From an uncultured Raoultella sp. (lineage in GTDB: Bacteria > Pseudomonadota > Gammaproteobacteria > Enterobacterales > Enterobacteriaceae), in NCBI GenBank assembly GCA_900759445.1, contig CAAEVH010000038.1:1-48022 (forward strand): 48,022 nucleotides of DNA, read 5' to 3'. The notes under the pieces were generated by a model, which was not told where the DNA came from, searched no databases, and saw only the letters and a program-made list of their open reading frames with translations. The position numbers and the translations under genes are program-made. Shown here piece by piece: positions 10,065 to 18,882 of this stretch. Position 1 is the stretch's first letter. Every line of letters starts with the position of its first letter.

Positions 10065-11575
10065 ACCATAATCTCCTCTTCGCTCATGTCGTCGCGATTG
10101 GTCAGAATTTTCGTCAGCCGCCCTTCGCAGAACACGGCGATGCGGTCACAGACGGCGATAATTTCAGGAAGCTCGGATGACACCATCAGAATGACTTTTC
10201 CGTCATCCGCCAGCTGGCGCATCACTTTATAAATTTCGGCTTTCGCGCCGACGTCGATCCCGCGCGTCGGCTCATCGAAAATAATGACGTCGGGGTTGCA
10301 GCATAACCATTTGGATATCAGGACCTTTTGTTGGTTACCGCCGGAAAGTTCGGTGATGCTCTGATCGACAGAGTGGCACTTCAGCGCCAGTAATTTACGC
10401 TGCGCTTCCGCCGTTTTACGCTCGTTCTCTTCATGGAACAGCCCCATTGCCCCTTTATAGCCGCCGTGTTTCAGGCTCTGACTGACAGCCATGTTTTGCG
10501 CAATGGAGAAATTGCCGAAGAAACCGTTGTCCCGGCGACTCTCCGTGATGTAACCCATTCCTTTCTTTAAGGCATCCAGCGGTGAACGCGGGGTAATCGC
10601 TTTACCATTGAGGATGATTTCACCGCTGCTGCGCTTATCAACGCCAAACAGACAATCCATCAGTTCGGTACGCCCGGAGCCCACCAGACCGGCAAAGCCG
10701 AGAATTTCACCGCGATTGACGCTAAAGGAGATATCGCGGACCTTTTTCTTGTCCCGGCTGGTGACATTTTTCACCTCGAATACCGTTTCGCGCGCGATAT
10801 TTCCGGTGTTCTCTTTCATCGCGTTAAAGCGGTTTTGCAACTCACGACCGACCATCAGACGTACGATATCGTCGTTATTGACCTCGCTGACCATGCCACT
10901 GCATACGCTGCTACCGTCCTTCATCACCGTGTAGCGGTCGCAGATCCGGCGTATCTCCGCCAGCTTGTGCGAGATATAGACGATGGCGGTCCCCTCTTTA
11001 CGCAGCTGGTTCATGATCAGGAACAGGTAGTCCACCTCTTTGTTGGTCAGCGAAGAGGTAGGTTCATCCATGATCAGCACTTTGGCGTCGAGCATCAGTG
11101 TTTTCGCGATTTCCAGCATCTGCTTATGGCTGATGGACAGATTCGCGACTTTCTCATCTAAATCGACCTTTAATCCGATGCGCAGCAGCATCATTGCCGC
11201 TCTGATGCGCATCTCTTTCCAGTCGATAATATTGACGCCACAGACTTTTTTCGTCAGATGGCGGCCGATATATAAATTTTCCATTACGGTTAATTCATCA
11301 ATAACGCTGAGCTCTTGATAAATAATGCCGATACCGAGTCTGGCGGCTAATTTATGGTCGAGCCTGGCATAATTAACGTTATTAACCGTGATGGTGCCTG
11401 TGGTCGGTTCATGTATTCCCGACAAAACTTTCATTAACGTTGATTTCCCGGCACCGTTTTCCCCTAGCAACGCATGTATTTCGTGCGGGTAAACGGTTAA
11501 ATCGACCGATTTTAATGCGTGAACCGGACCAAATGATTTGCCGATCCCCGCCATTGAAATATATGGCGTGAGCAT
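10043..11575 (-). CDS. alsA: D-allose ABC transporter ATPase
   Basis: A 510-residue tandem nucleotide-binding protein, the same length and order as E. coli AlsA. Domain one has Walker [10 protein letters not shown], a degenerate signature around LSISHKQMLEIAK and Walker B VLIMDEPTSSL. Domain two has the RbsA-type degenerate Walker A GLVGSGRTE, signature ELSGGNQQK and Walker B VIIFDEPTRGID. It powers allose import from the cytoplasmic face. It overlaps alsC by 22 bases. A perfect hairpin lies between it and the upstream alsB gene and probably adjusts the ratio of binding protein to transporter. Confidence 0.94.
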   Translation of the reverse strand: MLTPYISMAGIGKSFGPVHALKSVDLTVYPHEIHALLGENGAGKSTLMKVLSGIHEPTTGTITVNNVNYARLDHKLAARLGIGIIYQELSVIDELTVMENLYIGRHLTKKVCGVNIIDWKEMRIRAAMMLLRIGLKVDLDEKVANLSISHKQMLEIAKTLMLDAKVLIMDEPTSSLTNKEVDYLFLIMNQLRKEGTAIVYISHKLAEIRRICDRYTVMKDGSSVCSGMVSEVNNDDIVRLMVGRELQNRFNAMKENTGNIARETVFEVKNVTSRDKKKVRDISFSVNRGEILGFAGLVGSGRTELMDCLFGVDKRSSGEIILNGKAITPRSPLDALKKGMGYITESRRDNGFFGNFSIAQNMAVSQSLKHGGYKGAMGLFHEENERKTAEAQRKLLALKCHSVDQSITELSGGNQQKVLISKWLCCNPDVIIFDEPTRGIDVGAKAEIYKVMRQLADDGKVILMVSSELPEIIAVCDRIAVFCEGRLTKILTNRDDMSEEEIMVWALPQE

Positions 11576-11594
11576 AATAACTCCTTACTTATTT

Positions 11595-11620
11595 TTACCC
11601 TCCTGAGGTCAGGAGGGTAA
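11595..11620. terminator. Hairpin between alsB and alsA (mRNA-stabilising or attenuating)
   Basis: A perfect 12-base inverted repeat (TTACCCTCCTGA / TCAGGAGGGTAA) with a two-base centre lies just after alsB and before the alsA ribosome binding site. No T run follows on the minus strand. As in other binding-protein operons, such a stem can block 3' exonucleases and raise binding-protein expression over the downstream genes (inference). Confidence 0.7.
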
Positions 11621-11651
11621 GGGGAGAACATCGGGCTAGCTGCTGGAAAAA

Positions 11652-12587
11652 TTATTTTGTGACCAGAATAGAATCCACCAGTTTGAATTCCGGTGTTTTA
11701 TCCAGTGCAATCACCTTGCCGGTTTTTTCGGCATCAACCATCATTTTCAGTCCCGTCGCGCCGATATTGCCAGGGTTTTGCGCAATCGTTGCGGTCATCT
11801 GACCGGCTTCAACCATTTTACGCGCTTCAGGGATACCGTCAGTGCCGACTACCAGAACCGTTTGGCTTTTCCCGGCGTTGGCTACGGCCTGGGCAACGCC
11901 CATTGCCATGGTGTCATTCGCGCAGTAAAAGGCTTTCAGGTTAGGGTTCCGCTGTAGCACATTAGTGGCAACATCGAGCGCCTTAATGCGATCCCAGTCG
12001 GCTGGTTGGCTGGCAACAAGCTTGATCTGAGTGGCTTTTTTGAATGCCTCCGTCGCACCGTTACGACGGGCTTCGCCCGACGCGTTCCCCGCTTTCCCCT
12101 CGATGATGGCAACGTCGCCGCCCTCAGCTCCCAGTTTCTCGATAATAAAATCGGCGCCTTTTGCCCCTACCGCGACGTTGTCCGTGGTGACGAAACCTTC
12201 CACGTTACCGCCTGCTTTCTTCAGGTTATCCATATCAATTTTTTCATCGAGATTGACCAGATAAATCCCTTTCTTCCAGGCTTTCGCCACGGGCATCACC
12301 AGGTTGACCGATGAGAGAGGGGCGAAAGCGATGCCTTTATAGTTCTTATTGCTTAAGTCTTCGAAGAGCTGAAGCTGTGATTGAAAATCCCCTTCCGAAG
12401 GCGAGGCAAAAATATCGACGCTGACTCCCAGCGTTTTAGCCTCATCTTCAATACCTTTTTTCATATCAACCCAGAAAGGATTCGATAATGTTTTTAATAC
12501 CACAGCGTAATCGGCGGCGGCAAAAGCGCTGGTAGATAACATTACGCCCATAGCCGCGCCGCTGAAAATTTTCAGGTATTTATTCAT
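11652..12587 (-). CDS. alsB: D-allose-binding periplasmic protein
   Basis: A 311-residue periplasmic binding protein, practically co-linear with E. coli AlsB. The signal peptide covers about residues 1-23 (cleavage after SAFA). The mature part has the two-lobed type I fold, with the conserved VLKTLSNPFWVDMKKG start and the YCANDTMAMGVAQA hinge segment. It captures D-allose (and ribose in E. coli) for AlsAC. It is the first gene of alsBACEK, and the upstream rpiR gene is transcribed in the same direction. A stem-loop separates them, so both read-through and a separate start are possible. Confidence 0.95.
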   Translation of the reverse strand: MNKYLKIFSGAAMGVMLSTSAFAAADYAVVLKTLSNPFWVDMKKGIEDEAKTLGVSVDIFASPSEGDFQSQLQLFEDLSNKNYKGIAFAPLSSVNLVMPVAKAWKKGIYLVNLDEKIDMDNLKKAGGNVEGFVTTDNVAVGAKGADFIIEKLGAEGGDVAIIEGKAGNASGEARRNGATEAFKKATQIKLVASQPADWDRIKALDVATNVLQRNPNLKAFYCANDTMAMGVAQAVANAGKSQTVLVVGTDGIPEARKMVEAGQMTATIAQNPGNIGATGLKMMVDAEKTGKVIALDKTPEFKLVDSILVTK

Positions 12588-12620
12588 AACAGTGTTCTCG
12601 GTGTAGGATACAGTAATATT

Positions 12621-12640
12621 GATCCCACCGTAGTGGGATC
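12621..12640. terminator. Stem-loop between rpiR and alsB
   Basis: GATCCCAC and GTGGGATC form a perfect 8-bp stem with a four-base loop. The minus strand has no T run after it. It may end or reduce rpiR transcription before alsB, or act as part of the als control region. Confidence 0.5.
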
Positions 12641-12652
12641 GGTGTTTATTAT

Positions 12653-13540
12653 TTACTTAAGCGCTCCTGGTGAAAAGAAATCAACAATGGCGCCGGTTTT
12701 TTGCATGTTTAAAGTGGCCTGTTCAATATTTTGTTGGGCTACCGAAACAAAAAAAGCATCTAATAATGTAAGTTGTAAAATACGCGCTGAGGCGTTTCTC
12801 CCTAATAGAGGAGTTTCTGGTGCTGGCGAGCAAATAATAAAATCAGCTAATTTAGCAATCGGTGAATGGTAACTATGGGTAATACAGATAATTTTAGCGC
12901 CGTTCTTCTTTGCCAGTTCTACTGCCGATTTAATATCGCTGGTGCGCCCGGAATGGGTGACTACCAGCACGACGTCGCCTTTTTTCAATAACGAGGCGGA
13001 CATCATCATGATATGCGCATCCGGATATGTCTGGCAGCGCACGCCGATACGTAAAAACTTATGCTGCACATCGGCGCAGATGGCATTTGATCCACCGGCA
13101 CCGTACAGATCGCGCTGGTTGGCCTGGGCGAAGAAACGTGCCGCGCGATGAATTTCGTCGACATTAACGATCGACTGACCTTCCATAATGGTACGCAGGG
13201 TAATATTAAAAACCTTATTCACCACGTCCTGAGGTGCTTCATCAAAGGAGAGCTCTGCCGGAAGGACCTGTTCAGATTGAGAAAAATACTCCACCAGGGC
13301 GCTACGCAGGTTACGAAAACCGCTAAAACCGAGCAGTTTGGAGACCTTAACGATCATTGCTTCGGAAACCGACAGCGCTTCCGCCACATCTTTAATGGCG
13401 GGAGCGTCGCTCAGATTGCCAGGTTTAAGCAACCATTCGACGATTCGGCTTTCGTTTTCGGTCATTCCTTCCTGCTTCATGCGTAGCCAGGGGGCGAGGC
13501 CGATACCGTTGGGGAGCGAACTGGATTCTGACTGACTCAT
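12653..13540 (-). CDS. rpiR: Als operon and rpiB repressor, RpiR family
   Basis: A 295-residue regulator matching E. coli RpiR (AlsR). Residues about 20-95 form the RpiR-type helix-turn-helix domain (ENESRIVEWLL through SVSEAMIVKVSKLLGFSGFRNLR). Residues about 140-280 form a SIS sugar-phosphate-binding domain with GAGGSNAI and VTHSGRTSD. The family represses rpiB and the allose genes until allose is present. The ATG at 13540 gives the E. coli start MSQSE; the frame opens earlier at 13606, but that stretch has no E. coli counterpart. It is divergent from rpiB across a 360-base control region. Confidence 0.93.
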   Translation of the reverse strand: MSQSESSSLPNGIGLAPWLRMKQEGMTENESRIVEWLLKPGNLSDAPAIKDVAEALSVSEAMIVKVSKLLGFSGFRNLRSALVEYFSQSEQVLPAELSFDEAPQDVVNKVFNITLRTIMEGQSIVNVDEIHRAARFFAQANQRDLYGAGGSNAICADVQHKFLRIGVRCQTYPDAHIMMMSASLLKKGDVVLVVTHSGRTSDIKSAVELAKKNGAKIICITHSYHSPIAKLADFIICSPAPETPLLGRNASARILQLTLLDAFFVSVAQQNIEQATLNMQKTGAIVDFFSPGALK

Positions 13541-13900
13541 CGCTTTCTCTTGTCCATAAAGTGAAGACGTCACTATATCACCACAGGCAAAACAGAAAAG
13601 ATACAATCAACTTCACAAAAATATAATTTTTATAAAGTTTTGGTTTTTGTAAAGTGTTGGCGATTTTGAGAATGGCCATTTTTTGATTAACTATTTATAA
13701 AACAAGTATTTTTCATCTTTACCCGTAAGATTTAAGACGACAGGCAATATGAGCTGGCTATTTTTCTCGCTTGATTTGTGAATTTTCGCGATGTAGAAAG
13801 GGCACGTCAGACCGGATTTTTGACGATTATTGCGCCAGTTTTTCCGGTTTAAATCACAACTCCATCTATGTTCGTAAAGTAAGAACAGGCGAGGTTAAGT
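13541..13900. promoter_or_regulatory. Divergent rpiR/rpiB control region (360 bases)
   Basis: There is no credible gene. The stretch is AT-rich, with several A/T runs near 13610-13700. Close to rpiR lies AGTGA-AGACG-TCACT, a short palindrome that could be an RpiR operator. A GAGGT ribosome binding site precedes rpiB at 13901. I cannot assign exact -35/-10 elements. Confidence 0.5.
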
Positions 13901-14350
13901 ATGAAAAGGATTGCAATTGGCTGTGATCACGTCGGGTTTATCCTTAAAAACGATATTATGGCGCATCTCCGGCTGCGGGGGATCGAGGTGCTGGATAAGG
14001 GAACATGGTCACCTGAGCGTACCGATTATCCCCGTTATGCCAGCGCTGTCGCGCAGGCCATTCTGACAGGCGAAGCCGAGGGGGGGATCCTGATCTGCGG
14101 CACCGGCGTCGGGATCTCCATCACCGCCAATAAATACCCCGGCATTCGCGCGGTGGTGTGCAGTGAACCCTATTCGGCCCAGCTATCGCGGCAACATAAT
14201 AATACCAATGTGCTGGCCTTCGGCGCGCGCGTGATAGGTCTTGAGCTGGCGAAAATGATTGTCGACGCCTGGTTGGGGAGCGATTATGAAGGCGGACGTC
14301 ATCAGACGCGAATTGATGCGATTACCGCGCTTGAACAGCCGCGGATTTGA
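13901..14350 (+). CDS. rpiB: Ribose-5-phosphate isomerase B / allose-6-phosphate isomerase
   Basis: A 149-residue RpiB/LacAB-family isomerase, the same length as E. coli RpiB. It interconverts ribose 5-phosphate and ribulose 5-phosphate and, in allose catabolism, isomerises allose 6-phosphate to allulose 6-phosphate, linking AlsK to AlsE. The N-terminus has the nucleotide-like loop IGCDHVGF. The anion-binding GTGVGISITANK motif and the family Cys (VVCSEPYSA) are present. GAGG precedes the ATG. It is transcribed away from rpiR and therefore shares its control region. Confidence 0.95.
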   Translation: MKRIAIGCDHVGFILKNDIMAHLRLRGIEVLDKGTWSPERTDYPRYASAVAQAILTGEAEGGILICGTGVGISITANKYPGIRAVVCSEPYSAQLSRQHNNTNVLAFGARVIGLELAKMIVDAWLGSDYEGGRHQTRIDAITALEQPRI

Positions 14351-14419
14351 GATTCCTCCGCTACTCGCCGCCACGACCGTTGATTAACGTAGGGCCAGCC
14401 CCCCGAAGAGACTGGCTCT

Positions 14420-14755
14420 ATGAAACGTTACTTTACCGCTTTAATCCTCTGCACGCTGTCGCTGAGTAGCCAGCTGGCGCGCGCTGATATTATTGACGAC
14501 GCAATCGGTAATATTCAGCAGGCGATTAATGATGCCTACAACCCCGGCGATAGCCGCTCTGATGACGACGACCGCTATGATGACGGACGTTACCAGGGCA
14601 GCCGCCAACAAAGCACCGATCGCCAGCGGCAGTATGACGATCGGCAACGACAGATAGAGGATCGTCGCCGTCAGCTCGACGATCGCCAGCGCCAGTTGGA
14701 TCAGGATCGCCGGCAGCTGGAGAACGACCAGCGGCGACTGGATGACGACGATTAA
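14420..14755 (+). CDS. yjdP: YjdP-family periplasmic protein, Arg/Asp/Gln-rich
   Basis: A 111-residue protein matching E. coli YjdP in position and sequence pattern. A signal peptide (about residues 1-22, ending ARA) is followed by ADIIDDAIGNIQQAINDAYNP. Then comes a highly charged low-complexity tail built from repeats of DDRQRQ/DDRRRQL that should form a long single helix or coiled coil. The function is unknown. It follows rpiB by 69 bases on the same strand. The charged repeats may make the gene prone to length variation. Confidence 0.85.
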   Translation: MKRYFTALILCTLSLSSQLARADIIDDAIGNIQQAINDAYNPGDSRSDDDDRYDDGRYQGSRQQSTDRQRQYDDRQRQIEDRRRQLDDRQRQLDQDRRQLENDQRRLDDDD

Positions 14756-14792
14756 CCGTGCTGCGTTTCTGGCCGTGGCGACGCGATGCTGA

Positions 14793-14817
14793 CCGGGTGA
14801 CGATAGCGCTTACCCGG
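14793..14817. terminator. Hairpin between yjdP and phnP 3' ends
   Basis: CCGGGT and ACCCGG pair across a 13-base loop between convergent yjdP and phnP. No T run is present, so it may act weakly in both directions. Confidence 0.35.
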
Positions 14818-14825
14818 GTTAAAGA

Positions 14826-15584
14826 TTAATCCAGCACGATCTCCATACCGTCATAGCCGGCCTCAAACCCCGGCGGCAAGGGATGCTCCATCATCCAGAG
14901 ATCAAACCGGTGGCTGATATGAGTCAGAATGACCCGCGGGCAGGCCAGTACCTGGTTGATGGCGCGTACCGTATTCAAATCGCAGTGGTTGCGCGGAGGC
15001 TGCGGGCGCGGCTCATGGCTGCAGTCGATCACGATCGCCTGCGGCTGGTTATTCAGTAAGAATTTGAGCGTTTTTTCCGGTAATCCGGCGGTATCCGACA
15101 ACCAGGCTACCCGGCTGTGCGCCGACTCCAGCAGATAGCCGTAGGTCAGCTTCGAGTGATTGAGCGGTAGCGGCGTCACCCGCAGCCCCTGCAAGGTAAA
15201 CACCACAAACGGCTCAACGGTATGGCTGAAGTCCAGCAGGCCGGGGTGTTTAAACAGGTCATCGCAACCTTCAGGGTCCGGCGGTCCAAACACCGGAATC
15301 GGCGCGCCGACGCCCCAGCGCAGCGGGAATAATCCCTGAACATGATCCATATGATAGTGGGTAAGTAAAAACTGCTGAAACTGGCCGGCGGGCCACTGGT
15401 CCATCAGGTCGGGCAGCCCGGCATCCAGCAGCGTCACGGCGTCATTGAAGGTCACGACCGCGCTACAGGGGCGCCGACGATGCGCCTCATCGCTGCGCGC
15501 ACGCTGACAGGCTGCGCAGTCGCAGCCGAAGACTGGAACCAGCTGGGCGCCGCCGGTGCCGGTTAAGCGGATAGTCAGGCCCAT
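14826..15584 (-). CDS. phnP: Phosphoribosyl 1,2-cyclic phosphodiesterase (metallo-beta-lactamase fold)
   Basis: A 252-residue member, the same length as E. coli PhnP. It opens 5-phosphoribosyl 1,2-cyclic phosphate, the product of C-P bond cleavage, to ribose 1,5-bisphosphate. The metal motif HYHMDH is at about residues 76-81 and further ligands lie in WLSDTAG and HISH. The N-terminal cysteine group [10 protein letters not shown] provides the structural zinc site known for PhnP. The ATG follows a strong GAGGAGGAAG. It is the last gene of the phn operon, nine bases after phnO. Confidence 0.95.
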   Translation of the reverse strand: MGLTIRLTGTGGAQLVPVFGCDCAACQRARSDEAHRRRPCSAVVTFNDAVTLLDAGLPDLMDQWPAGQFQQFLLTHYHMDHVQGLFPLRWGVGAPIPVFGPPDPEGCDDLFKHPGLLDFSHTVEPFVVFTLQGLRVTPLPLNHSKLTYGYLLESAHSRVAWLSDTAGLPEKTLKFLLNNQPQAIVIDCSHEPRPQPPRNHCDLNTVRAINQVLACPRVILTHISHRFDLWMMEHPLPPGFEAGYDGMEIVLD

Positions 15585-15593
15585 ACTTCCTCC

Positions 15594-16028
15594 TCACAGC
15601 GCTTTTTTAAAACGCAGATGGCTTTGCGTATACCCTTCACGGAGATAGAAACGGTGGGCGTCGGGGCGGGCTTTGCCGCTGGAGAGCTCCACCATTTGCG
15701 CGCCGTGTTCGCGGGCTTCCTGCTCCGCCCATGCCAGCAGCGCCTGGCCGACGTGCAGGCCGCGTCTCTGCGGCAGCACCACCAGTTCCTGCACTTCCCC
15801 GATCCAGGCGTTGAAATTAAGCGGAAACTGCAACTGTAGCCCAATCAGCCCGACCGTCTCTCCCTCCACCTGCGCCAGCTGATAGCGCAGGGTTGGATTT
15901 TGCAGGTTCATGGCAAATCCGGCGGTGAAATGGCGGCGATCGTACGCTTTCTGCTTTAATTCGCAAATTAACGCATATACGGCATCGACGTCGTCCAGAG
16001 TCGGGGCCCGGAGTTCACAGGTAGGCAT
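15594..16028 (-). CDS. phnO: Aminoalkylphosphonate N-acetyltransferase (GNAT)
   Basis: A 144-residue GNAT enzyme, the same length as E. coli PhnO. The acetyl-CoA-binding signature is [16 protein letters not shown] (about residues 84-99). It acetylates aminomethylphosphonate and related aminoalkylphosphonates so that they can pass through the C-P lyase route, and can detoxify them. It overlaps phnN by 14 bases. Not every enterobacterial phn operon keeps phnO; here it appears intact. Confidence 0.94.
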   Translation of the reverse strand: MPTCELRAPTLDDVDAVYALICELKQKAYDRRHFTAGFAMNLQNPTLRYQLAQVEGETVGLIGLQLQFPLNFNAWIGEVQELVVLPQRRGLHVGQALLAWAEQEAREHGAQMVELSSGKARPDAHRFYLREGYTQSHLRFKKAL

Positions 16029-16584
16029 GTTGATTCTCTTGTCGGGCGTAGTGGCGGCGCAGCAGCGTGAGGAACTGGTCGACGGATTGCCCGAGGCTGC
16101 CGTTGTTGTTCAACGTCAGACAGTCGGAAGGGGCATAGCGCGCCGCACGCTCCAGGCGCAGGGCGATCTCCGCTTCGCTCTCTCGCCCGCGTTGTTGCAG
16201 GCGCTGGCGTAGCACCTCCGGCGTGACCTGCAGGCAGATGGGTAGCAGGGCGTCAGCGTAGCGCGCCCGGGCCTGCGGCAGATGGGCGCGGGAGCCATTG
16301 GCCACCACGTCAAAACCGGCGTGCAGCCACAGGTCAATTTCGATACCAATTCCGTAGTAATTGTTATTGGCATGCCAGCTCAGGGCGAACAGCTGGCGCT
16401 CGGCGCGGTTGAAAAACTCCTGCTTGCTGAGCGCAATATGATTTTCGCTGCCGGCGTTGAACGGGCGCGTAATATAGCGATGCGCCACCAGCAGATGGGC
16501 ATTTTCGCGCTGGCGTAAGGCCGCCAGCAGGCTATCTTTTCCGGAGCCTGAGGCACCCACCAGCCAAATCAATTTTCCGCTCAT
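16015..16584 (-). CDS. phnN: Ribose 1,5-bisphosphate phosphokinase
   Basis: A 189-residue P-loop kinase of the guanylate-kinase-like group. It uses ATP to make phosphoribosyl pyrophosphate from ribose 1,5-bisphosphate, the last step in recycling the ribose scaffold. Walker A is GASGSGKDS (about residues 10-18); HRYITRP and the YGIGIEID segment follow. The start ATG shares one base with the stop of phnM (TGATG). Confidence 0.94.
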   Translation of the reverse strand: MSGKLIWLVGASGSGKDSLLAALRQRENAHLLVAHRYITRPFNAGSENHIALSKQEFFNRAERQLFALSWHANNNYYGIGIEIDLWLHAGFDVVANGSRAHLPQARARYADALLPICLQVTPEVLRQRLQQRGRESEAEIALRLERAARYAPSDCLTLNNNGSLGQSVDQFLTLLRRHYARQENQHAYL

Positions 16585-17720
16585 CAGAAGACCCTCTTTC
16601 CTTGACGCCAGACGTGGTCAATATGGACGTGTTCGCCGCGACGGTGCGCCAGCACCATATCGGCACGCTTACCTTCCGCGATCACCCCGCGGTCGTCTAA
16701 TCCCAGAGCCTGGGCCGGATTTTTGCTGACCAGACGAATGGCCTGCGGCAGCGAGAAGGCGTTGTCGTGGTCGTCCGCGATGCGGAACGCCGCATCGAGC
16801 AGGCTGGCGGGATAATAGTCTGACGACAGAATATCGAGCAGGTTGCTGGCCGCCAGCTGATGGGCCGCGACGTTGCCGGAGTGTGAACCGCCGCGCACGA
16901 TATTGGGGGCGCCCATCAATACGTTCATACCGTGGCGACGTGACGCCTCGGCGGCGGCTAACGTCGTGGGAAACTCGGCGATCACGCTGCCAAGCTGATG
17001 AGATTCGAGGACATGCTCCGCGGTGGCGTCGTCGTGGCTGGCGAGCGCAATATGGCGATCGCGACACATCGCGGCGATGGACCGGTGGTTGGCGTGGGAC
17101 CAGGTTGCCGCCAGCGCGATCTGCTCTTCTTCATAGCGCAGCATCTGCTCATGAGTTAGCTGATATTTGCCCTGGTAATACTCGCGATACTTCTCGCGAT
17201 TGGCGAACTGACGCTGACCGGGCGAGTGGTCCATCAGCGAAACCAGGGTGACGGGTTCACGGTCTACCAGCTTTTCAAACAGCGGCAGCGTGGTGTGGTG
17301 CGGCAGTTCACAGCGTAAATGCAGGCGATGTTCGGCGCGGTTGATGCCCCGTTTCTGCGTCTCCTCGATGGCGTTGATCATCTTTTCCAGATTCTCCAGG
17401 CGATCGCCGCCGTCGCGTACGTCGCCGATGGCGACCGCATCCAGAACGGTGGTGATACCGCTGGCGACCATCAGCGCATCGTGGCTGCTCATCGCCGAGT
17501 GGGCGGGCCAGTCGACTTTCGGGCGCGGAGTAAAGAATTTGTCCAGATTATCGGTATGCAGCTCAATCAGCCCGGGCAGCAGCCAGCCGTCTTCGCCGTC
17601 GAGCGCCTGCGGCAGCTGGCTCTGACTTTCGGCAAAGGCGTAAATGCTGCCCTCCTGCACTTCCAGCGACCCGTGCACCACTTCGTCTTCGAGAACCAGA
17701 TTTACATTATTGATAATCAT
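16584..17720 (-). CDS. phnM: Alpha-D-ribose 1-methylphosphonate 5-triphosphate diphosphatase
   Basis: A 378-residue amidohydrolase-fold enzyme like E. coli PhnM. It removes pyrophosphate from ribose 1-methylphosphonate 5-triphosphate to give the C-P lyase substrate. Visible metal-binding elements are ELHTDN (about residues 53-58), LRCELPHH, the ALASHDDAT segment and [14 protein letters not shown]. It overlaps phnL by four bases (ATGA) and phnN by one, so the block phnL-M-N is tightly coupled. Confidence 0.95.
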   Translation of the reverse strand: MIINNVNLVLEDEVVHGSLEVQEGSIYAFAESQSQLPQALDGEDGWLLPGLIELHTDNLDKFFTPRPKVDWPAHSAMSSHDALMVASGITTVLDAVAIGDVRDGGDRLENLEKMINAIEETQKRGINRAEHRLHLRCELPHHTTLPLFEKLVDREPVTLVSLMDHSPGQRQFANREKYREYYQGKYQLTHEQMLRYEEEQIALAATWSHANHRSIAAMCRDRHIALASHDDATAEHVLESHQLGSVIAEFPTTLAAAEASRRHGMNVLMGAPNIVRGGSHSGNVAAHQLAASNLLDILSSDYYPASLLDAAFRIADDHDNAFSLPQAIRLVSKNPAQALGLDDRGVIAEGKRADMVLAHRRGEHVHIDHVWRQGKRVF

Positions 17721-18397
17721 GCTGTTATTCCCATCGGGTGCAGTCGGTCGGCGACCTGATTGCGGACCGTTTCATCATGGAAAATGCCGACGATAGCCGC
17801 GCCGCGCGCTTTGGCTTCGTTAATCAGTTCCACTACGGCGGCGCTGTTTCTGGCGTCCAGCGAGGCGGTCGGCTCATCAAGCAGTAAAATCGGGTAGTCC
17901 ACCGCGAAACCGCGGGCGATATTGACCCGCTGCTGTTCCCCGCCGGAAAATGTGGACGGCGCCAGATGCCATAACCGTTCCGGAACGTTCAGACGCGTCA
18001 GCAGGCGGGCAGCCTGCGAAGCGCAGGTATCGCGCGCAATGCCGAGGTCGAGCAGCGGTTGCATCACCACTTCGAGAGCCGAGATTCGCGGGATGACGCG
18101 CAGAAACTGGCTGACCCAGCCGATGGTGCGCTTGCGGACTTCCAGCACTTTACGCGGCGAGGCGTTGACCAGGTCAACCCATTCGTCGCCGTGGCGGATA
18201 TGGATATGGCCGGTGTCCGGCAGGTAGTTGGCATACAGCGAACGCAGCAGGGTGGATTTGCCGCTGCCGGAATGGCCGTGCAGCACCACGCATTCGCCAT
18301 TGCTGACCTCCAGAGAGGCATTCTGCAGCACCGGCAGACGCACGCCGTTTTGCTGGTGGAGTACAAAGGTCTTACTGACATTTTCAACGTGAATCAT
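17717..18397 (-). CDS. phnL: C-P lyase ABC-type subunit PhnL
   Basis: A 226-residue ABC ATPase-like protein. Walker [10 protein letters not shown] (about residues 41-49), signature [14 protein letters not shown], Walker [13 protein letters not shown] and the switch His in GIFHDE are all intact. PhnL works with PhnGHI to make ribose 1-phosphonate 5-triphosphate, and with PhnK docks on the C-P lyase core rather than on a membrane transporter. Unlike the other junctions in the operon, the upstream junction with phnK is open: 485 bases of REP-derived tandem repeats separate them, so phnLMNOP could be expressed at a different level from phnFGHIJK. Confidence 0.95.
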   Translation of the reverse strand: MIHVENVSKTFVLHQQNGVRLPVLQNASLEVSNGECVVLHGHSGSGKSTLLRSLYANYLPDTGHIHIRHGDEWVDLVNASPRKVLEVRKRTIGWVSQFLRVIPRISALEVVMQPLLDLGIARDTCASQAARLLTRLNVPERLWHLAPSTFSGGEQQRVNIARGFAVDYPILLLDEPTASLDARNSAAVVELINEAKARGAAIVGIFHDETVRNQVADRLHPMGITA

Positions 18398-18417
18398 TTT
18401 GGCCTCGTGGTTTGGGT

Positions 18418-18872
18418 GCCGGGTGGCGGCTTCGCCTTACCCGGCCTACGGGTGCTGTGTTCATGGCCTTACCCGGCCTGGGGCGCTGTGTTCACGGCCT
18501 AACCCGGCCTGGGGCGCTGCGTTCATGGCCTTACCCGGCCTGGGGTGCTGTGTTCATGGCCTTACCCGGCCTGGGGCGCTGTGTTCATGGCCTTACCCGG
18601 CCTGGGGCGCTGTGTTCATAGCCTAACCCGGCCTGGGGCGCTGTGTTCATAGCCTAACCCGGCCTGGGGCGCTGTGTTCGTGGGCCTTACCCGGCCTGTG
18701 GGCGCTGCGTTCGTGGGCCTAACCCGGCCTGGGGGCGCTGCGCTCGTAGGCCTAACCCGGCCTGTGGGCGCTGTGTTCATGGTCTTACCCGGCCTGTGGG
18801 CTCTGTGTTCGTGGGCCTTACCCGGCCTGGGGCGCTGTGTTCGTAGGCCGGGTAAGCGCAGCGCCACCCGGC
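18418..18872. repeat. REP/BIME with a 13-unit expanded tandem array, inside the phn operon
   Basis: A REP element (GCCGGGTGGCGGCTTCGCC..., 18418-18446) opens the block and an inverted REP (18843-18872) closes it. Between them, from 18435 to 18847, I count 13 tandem units of 31-33 bases. Each contains a REP-derived core CCTTACCCGGCCT or CCTAACCCGGCCT, then a GGGGCGCTGTGTTCATGG-type linker. Units differ by one to four bases; early units are 31 bases, later ones 32-33 through an added G or T. The array fills the phnK-phnL gap. It is not CRISPR: repeats are contiguous without unique spacers. Confidence 0.95.
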
Positions 18873-18882
18873 GACAGCAACC

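Noticed and set aside
18435..18847. CRISPR array
   Set aside because: The units are contiguous and contain no unique spacers; the core is a REP sequence and no cas genes are near.
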